DNA of 64,000 nucleotides. Source: an uncultured Succiniclasticum sp. Lineage in GTDB: Bacteria > Bacillota > Negativicutes > Acidaminococcales > Acidaminococcaceae. Below are positions 8,429 to 16,746 of this stretch, piece by piece (within the stretch, counting starts at the first letter, position 1; each line of letters begins with the position of its first letter). Under the pieces are notes generated by a model that was not told the origin of the DNA, did no database searches, and worked only from the letters and a program-made list of their open reading frames with translations. The position numbers were made by a program, and so were the translations under genes. The DNA lies in contig UQUU01000003.1 in the NCBI GenBank assembly GCA_900544275.1, positions 1-64,000 on the forward strand, written 5' to 3'.

Positions 8429-9631
8429 ATGAAGCAAATTCTTTTTACTTGTCTGGTTTCTATCCTCTGCTTTTTATTTTTTACCGGCTGTGCGCAAGGT
8501 ACAGATCCGGCGTCCCCCCCAAAGTCGGCTGTGGAAACGTCTGCCTGGCAGACAGCAGAGGGCAGGCAGAGATTGGCCGAACAAATTGTACAAAATATGA
8601 CACAGGAAGAAAAAGTCGGACAGCTGCTGATCATCGGCCTGTCCGATACGGTCTTGCAGGCAACGGACCAGGAACTGTTGCAAAGCTGCCATGCAGGCGG
8701 GGTGATCCTTTTCGACCGAAATATGAAGAATAAGCAGCAGGTTGCTGACTTGATTCGGGAACTGCAAAAAATGACGAGTCCTTCTTTACAATTACCTTTA
8801 TTCGTAGCGGTAGACCAGGAAGGAGGGCGGGTAACACGCATGCGGCAGGCAATGATCGCCGCTCCATCCGCCACCTCGATCGCCGCCGGTAAAAATCCCA
8901 AGGTGGCGTATGAGTATGCTTATAAAATCGGGAGGGAATTAAAAGACCTGGGTTTTAATTTAAACTTTGCTCCCGTTCTGGACATCAGCGCTAACATGGA
9001 TGGACGTACTTATGGCTCCACACCGGAACAGGTAGAACTTTTTGGTAAAGAAGCCGCCCGGGGTTTTGCAGACAGCGGCATCCTGTTTACGTTAAAGCAT
9101 TTTCCGGGGATGGGCCGCAGTCTGACAGACCCTCATGATGCCGCTTCTGTAGTAACAATAAACAAAGAAGAATTGCTGCAAAATGAACTGCGCCCTTTTC
9201 GCAGCGTGATCGCGCAAACAAGCCCGGATAAGATGCTGATCATGGCAGGGCATGTAAAATATCCTGAAATAGACTCCGAACCGGCCAGTCTGTCTTCTGT
9301 AATGATCACTCAGATCCTGAAAAAAGAACTGGGTTATGAAGGACTTGTTTGTACCGACGACCTGGATATGAATGCTATCAGCAAAAATTATTCCCCTGAA
9401 ACAGCGGGAATACGGGCCCTGCAAGCCGGCGCGGAGATCCTTCTCAGCTGTCACACACCGACAGTACAGCGCCGCATTTACCAAAGTATCCTTGAGGCGC
9501 TGAAAAACGGTTCTCTGGATTCGGCTATTATCGATAAAGCAGCAGCAAAAGTCACTTATGTAAAATTGCAACGAATCATGACCGATGAAGAAGTTAAAAA
9601 TATCTATCTCAGGTTGAATCGGAAAAACTGA
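8429..9631 (+). CDS. nagZ: Family 3 beta-N-acetylhexosaminidase lipoprotein (NagZ-like)
   Basis: 400 residues. An N-terminal signal peptide ends in a lipobox (FFTGC, cysteine near residue 21), so the enzyme is probably a lipoprotein acting outside the inner membrane, unlike cytosolic E. coli NagZ. The GH3 N-terminal TIM-barrel motifs are present: DQEGGRVTR, then KHFPGMGRSLTDPH carrying the NagZ Asp-x-His catalytic dyad, and the nucleophile motif CTDDLDM. The usual KHFPGHG histidine is methionine here. Expected role: removal of terminal GlcNAc from peptidoglycan fragments during wall recycling. Monocistronic; a terminator lies at 9772. Confidence 0.9.
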   Translation: MKQILFTCLVSILCFLFFTGCAQGTDPASPPKSAVETSAWQTAEGRQRLAEQIVQNMTQEEKVGQLLIIGLSDTVLQATDQELLQSCHAGGVILFDRNMKNKQQVADLIRELQKMTSPSLQLPLFVAVDQEGGRVTRMRQAMIAAPSATSIAAGKNPKVAYEYAYKIGRELKDLGFNLNFAPVLDISANMDGRTYGSTPEQVELFGKEAARGFADSGILFTLKHFPGMGRSLTDPHDAASVVTINKEELLQNELRPFRSVIAQTSPDKMLIMAGHVKYPEIDSEPASLSSVMITQILKKELGYEGLVCTDDLDMNAISKNYSPETAGIRALQAGAEILLSCHTPTVQRRIYQSILEALKNGSLDSAIIDKAAAKVTYVKLQRIMTDEEVKNIYLRLNRKN

Positions 9632-9740
9632 AGCCGGACAAAGAAGAAGTGCTGGACGAAAAGGAGCTCCTTCCTAAAACAGCAGTTATCCCAAAGACAT
9701 TGTCGCATTACGCAAAATTCTCAACGAAAAGGCAGAATAA
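9610..9740 (+). pseudogene. Coding-like remnant downstream of nagZ
   Basis: After the nagZ stop, one frame reads a lysine/glutamate-rich peptide (KPDKEEVLDEKELLPKTAVI). After a one-base shift it continues as KDIVALRKILNEKAE and then a stop. No start codon or ribosome site is visible. It could be a frameshifted small gene or a former nagZ tail. The rest of 9632-9911 holds only the terminator. Confidence 0.25.
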
Positions 9741-9771
9741 AGAGCCGACATAAAGCCAATACAAGACTTAA

Positions 9772-9815
9772 AAAGCACGAACTGATTTCTAGAAATCAGT
9801 TCGTGCTTTATCTTA
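9772..9815. terminator. Bidirectional terminator, perfect 38-bp palindrome
   Basis: Bases 9772-9809 are self-complementary with no mismatch (two 19-base arms, AAAGCACGAACTGATTTCT and its complement). The outer A/T ends let it work for nagZ (plus) and gyrA (minus). Confidence 0.8.
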
Positions 9816-9911
9816 TCTGCAAAACTTTTTTGCTTTTAAATCCGCAGGCGATTGAGCCATGCCCTGCCCTCAGATTTCCAATGATGGTTGAAGGTTCGTA
9901 TCCGCATTATT

Positions 9912-12455
9912 TTATTCGCTTACGGTTTCTGTATCTTTCACCACATTCTCTTCTGCTTCGACTGTGGCAATAGCCGTTACCACATCCCCTTCATTCAGGG
10001 AGATCGCTTTGACCCCCTGCGTATTACGGCTGATAGTAGACAGTTCATCCACGTTCGTCCGAATAATAATACCGGAAGCCGTGATGATATATAGCTCATC
10101 ATTCGGTTTTACGATCGTCATACCGGCTACCAGACCGGTTTTTTCCGTAAGTTTGTAATTGATACGGCCTTTGCCGCCCCGGATCTGTTTCGTATACTCG
10201 GAAAGTTTCGTCCGTTTGCCGGAACCGTTTTCAGTAACAGTCAGTACTTCGCTTTCCAAATCATAAATCGCATCCATCGCTACTACGGTATCCTGTACGT
10301 TCAAATTAATACCCCGTACACCATGAGCCACACGCCCCATGACCCGTACATCCTGCTCGCTGAAATGGATTGCCATACCGCCACGGGTAGCCATCAAAAT
10401 ATTGGAGTTGCCATGCGTCAGTTTCACACTGATCAGCTCTTCATTGTCATTTAAGACAATGGCCCGCAAGCCGTTTTTCCGTACCGAAGCAAATTCCGTC
10501 AGTTTCGTTCTTTTTACCGTACCTTTATTGGTCGCCATAAACAAATACTGGCCTTCGGCAAATTCCATCGTATTAATAACCGCTGTAATTCTTTCCCCCG
10601 GGCTCAGCTGCAGCAAATTGATGATTGCCGTTCCCTTAGCCTGACGGCTGGCTTCTGGAATCTGATAGCCCCGCAATGTGTAGACCTGACCATTGTTGGT
10701 AAAGAAAAGAATGTAGTTGTGAGTCGTGGCCAAGAAGAGATATTGTGTAAAATCATCTTCTTTTTTGCCGCTGCCGCCATGGGTGCCTACACCGCCTCGT
10801 TTCTGTTTTCGGAAATTATCCGGCGTCTGGCGTTTAATGTAGCCCTGATTGCTCAGCGTAATCACAATTTCTTCGTCAGCTATTAAGTCCAGAACATCCA
10901 TGTTTCCGGTATCTGCCGTAATTTCCGTCCGGCGATCATCGCCAAAGCGATCGGCTTTTTCCTGCAAATCTTCTTTAATGAGGTTCAGTACCTTCTGTTC
11001 GTCTGCCAAAATGCTTTCTAACTGGTCGATGGTCTGAAGTACATCAATGTATTCATCATCGATTTTTTTCCGTTCCAAACCAGTCAGACGCTGCAAACGC
11101 ATGTCTAAAATAGCCTGGGACTGCCGGTCTGAAAGGCTGAATTTCTCCATTAACGCGGCTTTGGCAATTTCGGCGTTGGCGCTGTTGCGGATCGTATGGA
11201 TCACTTCATCCAGATGATCTAAAGCAATTTTCAAGCCTTCTAAAATATGTGCCCGTTCTTTCGCTTTTGCCAACTCAAACCGGGTACGCCGAGTCACTAC
11301 ATCTTTTTGATGTTTTACATAATTTTCCAAAACTTGCTTTAAATTGAGGATCCTGGGTCGGTTATCCACCAGGGCCAGCATAATAATGCCAAAAGAGTCC
11401 TGCAATTGGGTATGTTTGAACAGTTTGTTTAAAATTATGTCCGGCACCACATCGGCGCGTAATTCAATGACGACCCGCATGCCCCGCCGGTCAGATTCAT
11501 CACGCAAATCCGTAATGCCTTCAATCACGCCGTCTTTAACCAGGCCGGCAATATTTTCCAAAAGACGGGCTTTGTTCACCTGATAAGGAAGCTCGGTCAC
11601 AACAATCCGATTTTTATTTTTGGCCATTGGCTCTATTTCAGCCTTGGCCCGCACTTTCACGATTCCTCTACCGGTAGCGTAGGCCTGACGTATACCATCT
11701 TGTCCTAAAATCACAGCGCCGGTCGGAAAATCGGGCCCTTTGACCGCGCTCATCAGTTCCTCAATAGTAATTTCCGGGTCATCAATGAGCATCTGGATGC
11801 CTCTTACCACTTCGCGTAGATTATGAGGCGGGATATTAGTCGCCATGCCTACCGCAATACCGGAAGATCCGTTCACCAACAATGCCGGTATTTTTGCCGG
11901 CAGTACCGTAGGCTCTTTTAAAGATTCATCATAGTTAGGAGTATATTCAACCGTATCTTTTTCAATATCCTCCAGCATGGCTTCCGCCACTTTTGTCATG
12001 CGCACTTCCGTATAACGCATCGCCGCCGGGCTATCGCCGTCCACGCTGCCGAAGTTGCCATGACCGTCTACCAGTAAATACCGCGTATTGAAATCCTGTG
12101 CCAGACGTACCGTCGCATCGTAAACGGAAGAATCACCATGCGGATGATATTTACCTAATACTTCACCGACGATACGGGCTGATTTTTTATAAGGTCGGGT
12201 AGACGTCATACCCGCTTCCTGCATAGCATATAAAATACGGCGATGAACCGGTTTTAAACCGTCCCGTACATCCGGCAGAGCCCTTTGTACGATAACACTC
12301 ATCGCATAATTGATATAGGAGTCTTTCATCTTGTTTGTCAGATCGACTTCTTCAATCTTACCGGCTCCCATAAGCGAAACTTCTTCGTCTGTCATTTCCG
12401 GATCCACATTTTTGATTTCTTCATCCTGCCCGGGAATTTTTGTTGTATCATCCAC
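9912..12455 (-). CDS. gyrA: DNA gyrase subunit A
   Basis: 847 residues, normal for GyrA. The N-terminal breakage-reunion domain contains the active tyrosine in AAMRYTEVRM. The quinolone region reads HGDSSVYDATVRL, with serine and aspartate at the positions equivalent to E. coli 83 and 87, so no classic resistance substitution is present. The C-terminal DNA-wrapping domain begins after the GyrA-box-like QKRGGVG and has the repeated six-blade pattern; the tail is acidic. It forms an A2B2 enzyme with GyrB that introduces negative supercoils. It is separated from gyrB by thiN and a small gene, all on the minus strand. Confidence 0.98.
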   Translation of the reverse strand: MDDTTKIPGQDEEIKNVDPEMTDEEVSLMGAGKIEEVDLTNKMKDSYINYAMSVIVQRALPDVRDGLKPVHRRILYAMQEAGMTSTRPYKKSARIVGEVLGKYHPHGDSSVYDATVRLAQDFNTRYLLVDGHGNFGSVDGDSPAAMRYTEVRMTKVAEAMLEDIEKDTVEYTPNYDESLKEPTVLPAKIPALLVNGSSGIAVGMATNIPPHNLREVVRGIQMLIDDPEITIEELMSAVKGPDFPTGAVILGQDGIRQAYATGRGIVKVRAKAEIEPMAKNKNRIVVTELPYQVNKARLLENIAGLVKDGVIEGITDLRDESDRRGMRVVIELRADVVPDIILNKLFKHTQLQDSFGIIMLALVDNRPRILNLKQVLENYVKHQKDVVTRRTRFELAKAKERAHILEGLKIALDHLDEVIHTIRNSANAEIAKAALMEKFSLSDRQSQAILDMRLQRLTGLERKKIDDEYIDVLQTIDQLESILADEQKVLNLIKEDLQEKADRFGDDRRTEITADTGNMDVLDLIADEEIVITLSNQGYIKRQTPDNFRKQKRGGVGTHGGSGKKEDDFTQYLFLATTHNYILFFTNNGQVYTLRGYQIPEASRQAKGTAIINLLQLSPGERITAVINTMEFAEGQYLFMATNKGTVKRTKLTEFASVRKNGLRAIVLNDNEELISVKLTHGNSNILMATRGGMAIHFSEQDVRVMGRVAHGVRGINLNVQDTVVAMDAIYDLESEVLTVTENGSGKRTKLSEYTKQIRGGKGRINYKLTEKTGLVAGMTIVKPNDELYIITASGIIIRTNVDELSTISRNTQGVKAISLNEGDVVTAIATVEAEENVVKDTETVSE

Positions 12456-12558
12456 GTTATCACCTCAAATAACTCTTATCTACTATCTGATAATTACAGC
12501 GCTCTCAAGCTGTCTGAACAGCCATTCTTCCTTTCTGATGACCGGTTGTCTGACAGCT

Positions 12559-13287
12559 TTATCCGGCTACATAAAACACAGTCATTCCTTCATGACAGGT
12601 CAGACGCACATGGGGAAATTCCTGCACTTTTTCCGCTTCGCTCATCTCATTGCTGATCGCATAGGAATCCGCGCGAGTCAATGTTGCTTCTTCCAGCCTC
12701 CACTTGGTCCCTTCTAAAGAAACCCTACTTTTTTCCGTATAAGAAAGCAGCGATACGGCCACCGGACTTTCTCCCTGCGGCGGATGGAACTCAACGCTCT
12801 TACCGGCAGGTACAAAAACGGCCAGCTCCCTTTCATCCGCCAGTACAATTGCCTTATTTCCCTGGACGGCACTGGAACCGATCGCTTCGTAAGCACTGAA
12901 CAAATGATCTAACCTGCCGCCGAAAATACCGGAAAATATCCAGAGTTTCTCTTCATCCAGCTCTTCCAATAACAACTGCAGATCGGTTTTATCTTTATTT
13001 TTAGAGTATACTTTGACTTTTCCCTGACTGACAGCTTTTTGCCAAAGGGCAGGGGTCGCGCTGTCCCCGTCGCCAATCGTCATCTGCGGCGCAAGTCCGG
13101 CCTGATGGTAATAGTCCAAACCTTTATCTGCCGCTAAAAATGCCGGTTTACCGGGCAGTTTTTCAACTGTCATTTTTAACCAGTTTGCCGCCGGTTTGCG
13201 TCCCCCGCATACTATAAAGACGACCTCTTGCGCCGGTTTATCATCTAATAATACTATTGTACCTTGTGGAAATACTAATTTATTCAT
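12559..13287 (-). CDS. thiN: Thiamine pyrophosphokinase
   Basis: 242 residues. Transfers pyrophosphate from ATP to thiamine to make the cofactor TPP. Family motifs: AADKGLDYY near residue 52, GDGDSA near 72 (usual GDFDS), KDKTDLQ near 98 and GGRLDH near 124. The first two deviate slightly from the common AADGG and GDFDS forms, but the ATP/Mg aspartates are kept. It overlaps the preceding 103-residue gene by 4 bases (ATGA), so they are co-translated. Placement between gyrB and gyrA is unusual for the better-known Firmicutes. Confidence 0.88.
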   Translation of the reverse strand: MNKLVFPQGTIVLLDDKPAQEVVFIVCGGRKPAANWLKMTVEKLPGKPAFLAADKGLDYYHQAGLAPQMTIGDGDSATPALWQKAVSQGKVKVYSKNKDKTDLQLLLEELDEEKLWIFSGIFGGRLDHLFSAYEAIGSSAVQGNKAIVLADERELAVFVPAGKSVEFHPPQGESPVAVSLLSYTEKSRVSLEGTKWRLEEATLTRADSYAISNEMSEAEKVQEFPHVRLTCHEGMTVFYVAG

Positions 13288-13595
13288 TTGTTCCCCCTCT
13301 TTTTAGAAGGTGCCGGTTGAAGAGTGATCGTGGTGCCTTCGCGCAAAACTTTCCATTCCATATCCCCGCCTTTACTTTTCAACCATGCCATACTGGCTTC
13401 CAAAAGACAGCGATTTAATTTTTCCCGGGTTTCCGGCGGGAGAAGGATTTCTTCCTCTTCGCTTTTTTTCCTTTTTGCAGCACTTTTTATTTTTCTTTTT
13501 TCACTGTCATCTTGCAAAAAAGCGGTTTCAAAGCTCTCCGTCTCCTCAAAACCACGGAACATCTCGGCATCGGATAAATTCTTTTTAATTTTCAC
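13284..13595 (-). CDS. Hypothetical small charged protein between gyrB and thiN
   Basis: 103 residues, not recognised. The N-terminal half is acidic and lysine-rich (a KRKIKSAAKRKKSEEEE stretch). The C-terminal half has a short conserved-looking segment (WLKSKGGDMEWKVLREGTT). No signal peptide or membrane segment. It overlaps thiN by 4 bases and lies 53 bases after gyrB, so it is within the gyrase operon. Real gene status is supported by the overlap and by the stop-to-start coupling only. Confidence 0.65.
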   Translation of the reverse strand: MKIKKNLSDAEMFRGFEETESFETAFLQDDSEKRKIKSAAKRKKSEEEEILLPPETREKLNRCLLEASMAWLKSKGGDMEWKVLREGTTITLQPAPSKKRGNK

Positions 13596-13648
13596 TTGGC
13601 TTCCTCACTTTATGCAGTATTTTTCTTCCTGTAAAATTTTAAGAAAGC

Positions 13649-15658
13649 TTACAGATCCAAAATGGCTTTTGTTGCATTTTCTTCAATGAATGCACGCCGC
13701 GGCTCCACTTTATCCCCCATGAGGATGGAAAATATCGCATCGGCTTCCGCCGCATCGCTCAGCGTAACCTGCAACAGTGTTCGATATTTGGGATCCATCG
13801 TCGTCTCCCACAACTGTTCCGGATTCATTTCACCTAAACCTTTATAACGCTGAATATTGACATTCTTGTTGTCTTTTCCGATTTCCTCCAGACGCTGCTT
13901 CAGTTCTTCATCTGTATAGGCATAACTGTGCGCTCTTTGCCCTTTCTTGATCAGGTACAGAGGCGGTTTCGCAATGTAGACATGTCCTTCTGTAATCAAC
14001 GGTTTCATATAGCGATAAAAGAAGGTCAACAACAGGGTAGCAATATGGGCGCCATCCACGTCCGCATCAGTCATAATAATAATTTTTCCGTAACGGACTT
14101 TTGTAATATCAAATTCTTCACCGATACCACAGCCAAAGGCCGTGATCATATTTTTAATCTCTTCGCTGGAAAGCATTCTGTCCAGTCTGGCTTTTTCTAC
14201 GTTTAAAATCTTACCCCGCAAGGGCAAAATCGCCTGGAATTTACGATCTCGACCCTGCTTGGCGCTGCCGCCGGCAGAATCTCCTTCGACCAGATAAATT
14301 TCTGTCATGACGTTATCTTTGCTTTGGCAATCGGCCAATTTTCCGGGCAGGCTGCTGCTCTCCAGAATACTTCTGCGGCGTGTCAGATCGCGGGCCTTAC
14401 GGGCGGCAGCCCGGGCCCGGGAAGCCATCACTGCTTTTTCAATAATTTTTTTCGCTTCACCGGGATTTTCTTCAAAAAATTCTCCCAGTTGTTCGCTGAT
14501 TAAATTATCAACGACACCGCGGATCTCACTATTGCCCAATTTTGTTTTGGTCTGTCCTTCAAACTGGGGATCCTGGGCTTTGATGCTGATAACAGCCGTA
14601 ATTCCTTCACGACAGTCATCGCCCCCCAGGTTTTCATCACTGTCCTTCAATAACCCGTTTTTACGGGCATAATCGTTGATCGACCGAGTCAGTGCCTGTT
14701 TAAAACCGCTTAAATGGGTGCCGCCTTCTTCTGTATTGATGTTATTGACGTAAGAAAAAATATTTTCTGTGTAGCTGTCGGTATATTCCATCGCTACTTC
14801 CACAATGGTCGTATCCCTTACACCTTCCATATAGATAGGCTCTGCATTGATTTTATCTTTATTGGCATCCACATATTTAACGAACTCAATGATCCCTCCT
14901 TCAAAATGAAAGGTTTCACTGCGCCCGCTCCGCTCATCGGTCAGGGTGATACTGATTCCTTTATTCAGAAACGCCAGTTCCCGCAAGCGTAATCTTAAAA
15001 TATCATAATCATAGATAGTTTCCGTAAAGATCGTACTATCCGGCTTAAAATGAACCGTGGTACCGGTGATATCCGTTTCCCCTTTAACATATAAAGGGCG
15101 ACTGGTCTTTCCTCTTTGAAACTCTATACCATAGCGTTTTCCCTCACGGCACACTTCTACTTCCATAATTTCAGAAAGCGCATTAACGCAGGAAACGCCG
15201 ACCCCGTGCAGACCGCCGGATACTTTATAGCCTCCGTCGCCAAATTTACCGCCTGCATGCAGGATCGTCATTACGACTTCAATCGCTGGTTTGCCGGTTT
15301 TATGCATATCTACGGGAATACCACGCCCATTATCCGTCACTGTAATACTGTTATCTTTTTCGATCACAACTTTAATCGTATCGCAAAATCCTGCCAAAGC
15401 TTCGTCGATACTGTTATCCACCACTTCTGAAACTAAATGATGCAGGCCGCGGCTGGAAATACTGCCAATATACATACTGGGACGCTTACGGACTGCTTCC
15501 AATCCTTCCAAAACCTGTATCTGGCTGGCCCCATACTGCCCCTTCACACCGGTTGCTTCCTTAATTTCTTTCGAAATCTCTTCCTGCTTCATTTGTTCTT
15601 CAGCGCGAATTTTTTCCGCATCGGTTTCCTGCATTGCCTCTGTTTGCTTATCGCTCAT
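13649..15658 (-). CDS. gyrB: DNA gyrase subunit B
   Basis: 669 residues. Contains the GHKL ATPase domain (EVVDNSIDEALAGFCD, DNGRGIPV, GGLHGVGVSCVNALS), the transducer and the TOPRIM domain (EGDSAGGSAKQGRDR, DADVDGAHI), and ends with the GyrB C-terminal motif QRYKGLGEMNPEQLWETT. The length is slightly greater than usual because of a charged 35-residue N-terminal extension. Two adjacent ATGs exist; the second (15658) is better spaced from GGAGG. The start overlaps the end of remB by 11 bases. Confidence 0.97.
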   Translation of the reverse strand: MSDKQTEAMQETDAEKIRAEEQMKQEEISKEIKEATGVKGQYGASQIQVLEGLEAVRKRPSMYIGSISSRGLHHLVSEVVDNSIDEALAGFCDTIKVVIEKDNSITVTDNGRGIPVDMHKTGKPAIEVVMTILHAGGKFGDGGYKVSGGLHGVGVSCVNALSEIMEVEVCREGKRYGIEFQRGKTSRPLYVKGETDITGTTVHFKPDSTIFTETIYDYDILRLRLRELAFLNKGISITLTDERSGRSETFHFEGGIIEFVKYVDANKDKINAEPIYMEGVRDTTIVEVAMEYTDSYTENIFSYVNNINTEEGGTHLSGFKQALTRSINDYARKNGLLKDSDENLGGDDCREGITAVISIKAQDPQFEGQTKTKLGNSEIRGVVDNLISEQLGEFFEENPGEAKKIIEKAVMASRARAAARKARDLTRRRSILESSSLPGKLADCQSKDNVMTEIYLVEGDSAGGSAKQGRDRKFQAILPLRGKILNVEKARLDRMLSSEEIKNMITAFGCGIGEEFDITKVRYGKIIIMTDADVDGAHIATLLLTFFYRYMKPLITEGHVYIAKPPLYLIKKGQRAHSYAYTDEELKQRLEEIGKDNKNVNIQRYKGLGEMNPEQLWETTMDPKYRTLLQVTLSDAAEADAIFSILMGDKVEPRRAFIEENATKAILDL

Positions 15659-15917
15659 CATAACCTCCGGTACTTGTTACTGATTTATCATTCATTCTTT
15701 TTTGTAATGTTAAAGCTGAAATTCCTGAAAAATACATTCTATCAGAAGTCAGCACCACGCTGTAAGACGTACCCCCTTCTGTCAGATCTTCTTTGACATA
15801 ACTATTTCCCCCTACATCTCGCAGAGCGACAAAATCATTCGCTTCGTCTTCAAGGGAAAAAATACCTATGATGTCTTTACTTCGCACTAAATTTCCGCGA
15901 CCCAAATGTACATACAT
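15648..15917 (-). CDS. remB: RemB-like extracellular matrix regulator (YaaB, DUF370)
   Basis: 89 residues, beginning MYVHLGRGNLVRSKDIIGIF as in the YaaB/RemB family. In Bacillus the same gene lies between recF and gyrB, as here. RemA/RemB proteins are DNA-binding regulators of matrix genes in Bacillus; their role in Negativicutes is unknown. The start lies 41 bases inside the end of the preceding DUF721 gene and the end overlaps gyrB, so this block is tightly coupled. Confidence 0.85.
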   Translation of the reverse strand: MYVHLGRGNLVRSKDIIGIFSLEDEANDFVALRDVGGNSYVKEDLTEGGTSYSVVLTSDRMYFSGISALTLQKRMNDKSVTSTGGYDER

Positions 15918-16746
15918 TCTTTTTATCCCTCTTTTGTAGAAAACCTAAAATATTGGTAAATTCTTCGGAAGAAAGCAACCCTAAAGGCTTACCGGCCTTT
16001 AATTGTACCGCAATAATTTTTTCCTGTTCTGTCGCTGTATCCTGGCGTACCTTCTCAAAATAATAAGACTCCAGATCATTTTTAATCACATTAAATAACA
16101 TTTTATCACATTTTACCTGTTTGCATAAATCTGTCCATTTAATCCACGGTTCCCCGGAAATGATCCGACTTACCTGATAATGAAGCTCTTCCTTCTTCTT
16201 ACGCTGGCAAACATAACACAATTCCTCGCCATTTTTCAGATACGCTGAACATAAAGGACATTTTTTGATAATTCCTTTGGCATATAATTTTTCCAATCCA
16301 AGCTTTTTTTCTTCCACCCGGATAATGGCCTTACGTAAATGCTCGTCACTGATATGAGAAAAATAACTTTGTAACCCTTTTTCTTCGGCCGGAGTCACAG
16401 AAGGGATCTGTAAACATTCCGTTTTCGAAGAATACACTGCCGGACGCGCCACATTCTGAAAACCCTGTCCCATGATAAATTTAATATCCTTGATATAATT
16501 ATCTTCTAAAAATTGGTTAATTTTCGCCAATATCTCCCCTTTATAGTAAAGCAGTTGGTTAGACCAGACAGAAGAATCAACCTTGAGAAATAAAACACGT
16601 CTTTCTAATTTTACAGGACTGCAGTGTTTGGCATTCACAGCACCGGCAATTTCCCGCCAGCAGGACTTTAATTTAAAAAGATTATATTGATTTTGGTTAT
16701 ATCGGCTGCCCACCATCTTCAATACTATTTTTTCAACTTCATCCAT
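15877..16746 (-). CDS. DUF721 (DciA-like) protein with zinc-ribbon insert
   Basis: 289 residues. The N-terminal ~100 residues match the DUF721/DciA fold (WREIAGAVNAKHCSP, VDSSVWSNQLLYYKGEI). DciA proteins act with the replicative helicase in bacteria lacking DnaC/DnaI loaders, but function here is inferred. Near residue 185 a CPLC...CYVC pair separated by 14 residues suggests a zinc ribbon, followed by about 80 residues I do not recognise. The start is ATG 16746, six bases after GAGG; it overlaps recF by 8 bases. The upstream ORF extension lies inside recF and lacks a ribosome site. Confidence 0.8.
   Translation of the reverse strand: MDEVEKIVLKMVGSRYNQNQYNLFKLKSCWREIAGAVNAKHCSPVKLERRVLFLKVDSSVWSNQLLYYKGEILAKINQFLEDNYIKDIKFIMGQGFQNVARPAVYSSKTECLQIPSVTPAEEKGLQSYFSHISDEHLRKAIIRVEEKKLGLEKLYAKGIIKKCPLCSAYLKNGEELCYVCQRKKKEELHYQVSRIISGEPWIKWTDLCKQVKCDKMLFNVIKNDLESYYFEKVRQDTATEQEKIIAVQLKAGKPLGLLSSEEFTNILGFLQKRDKKNVCTFGSRKFSAK

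Noticed and set aside
12425..12440. CCCGGG in gyrA as a Noc-binding site
   Set aside because: Only about 10 of 14 positions match and it lies inside coding sequence.
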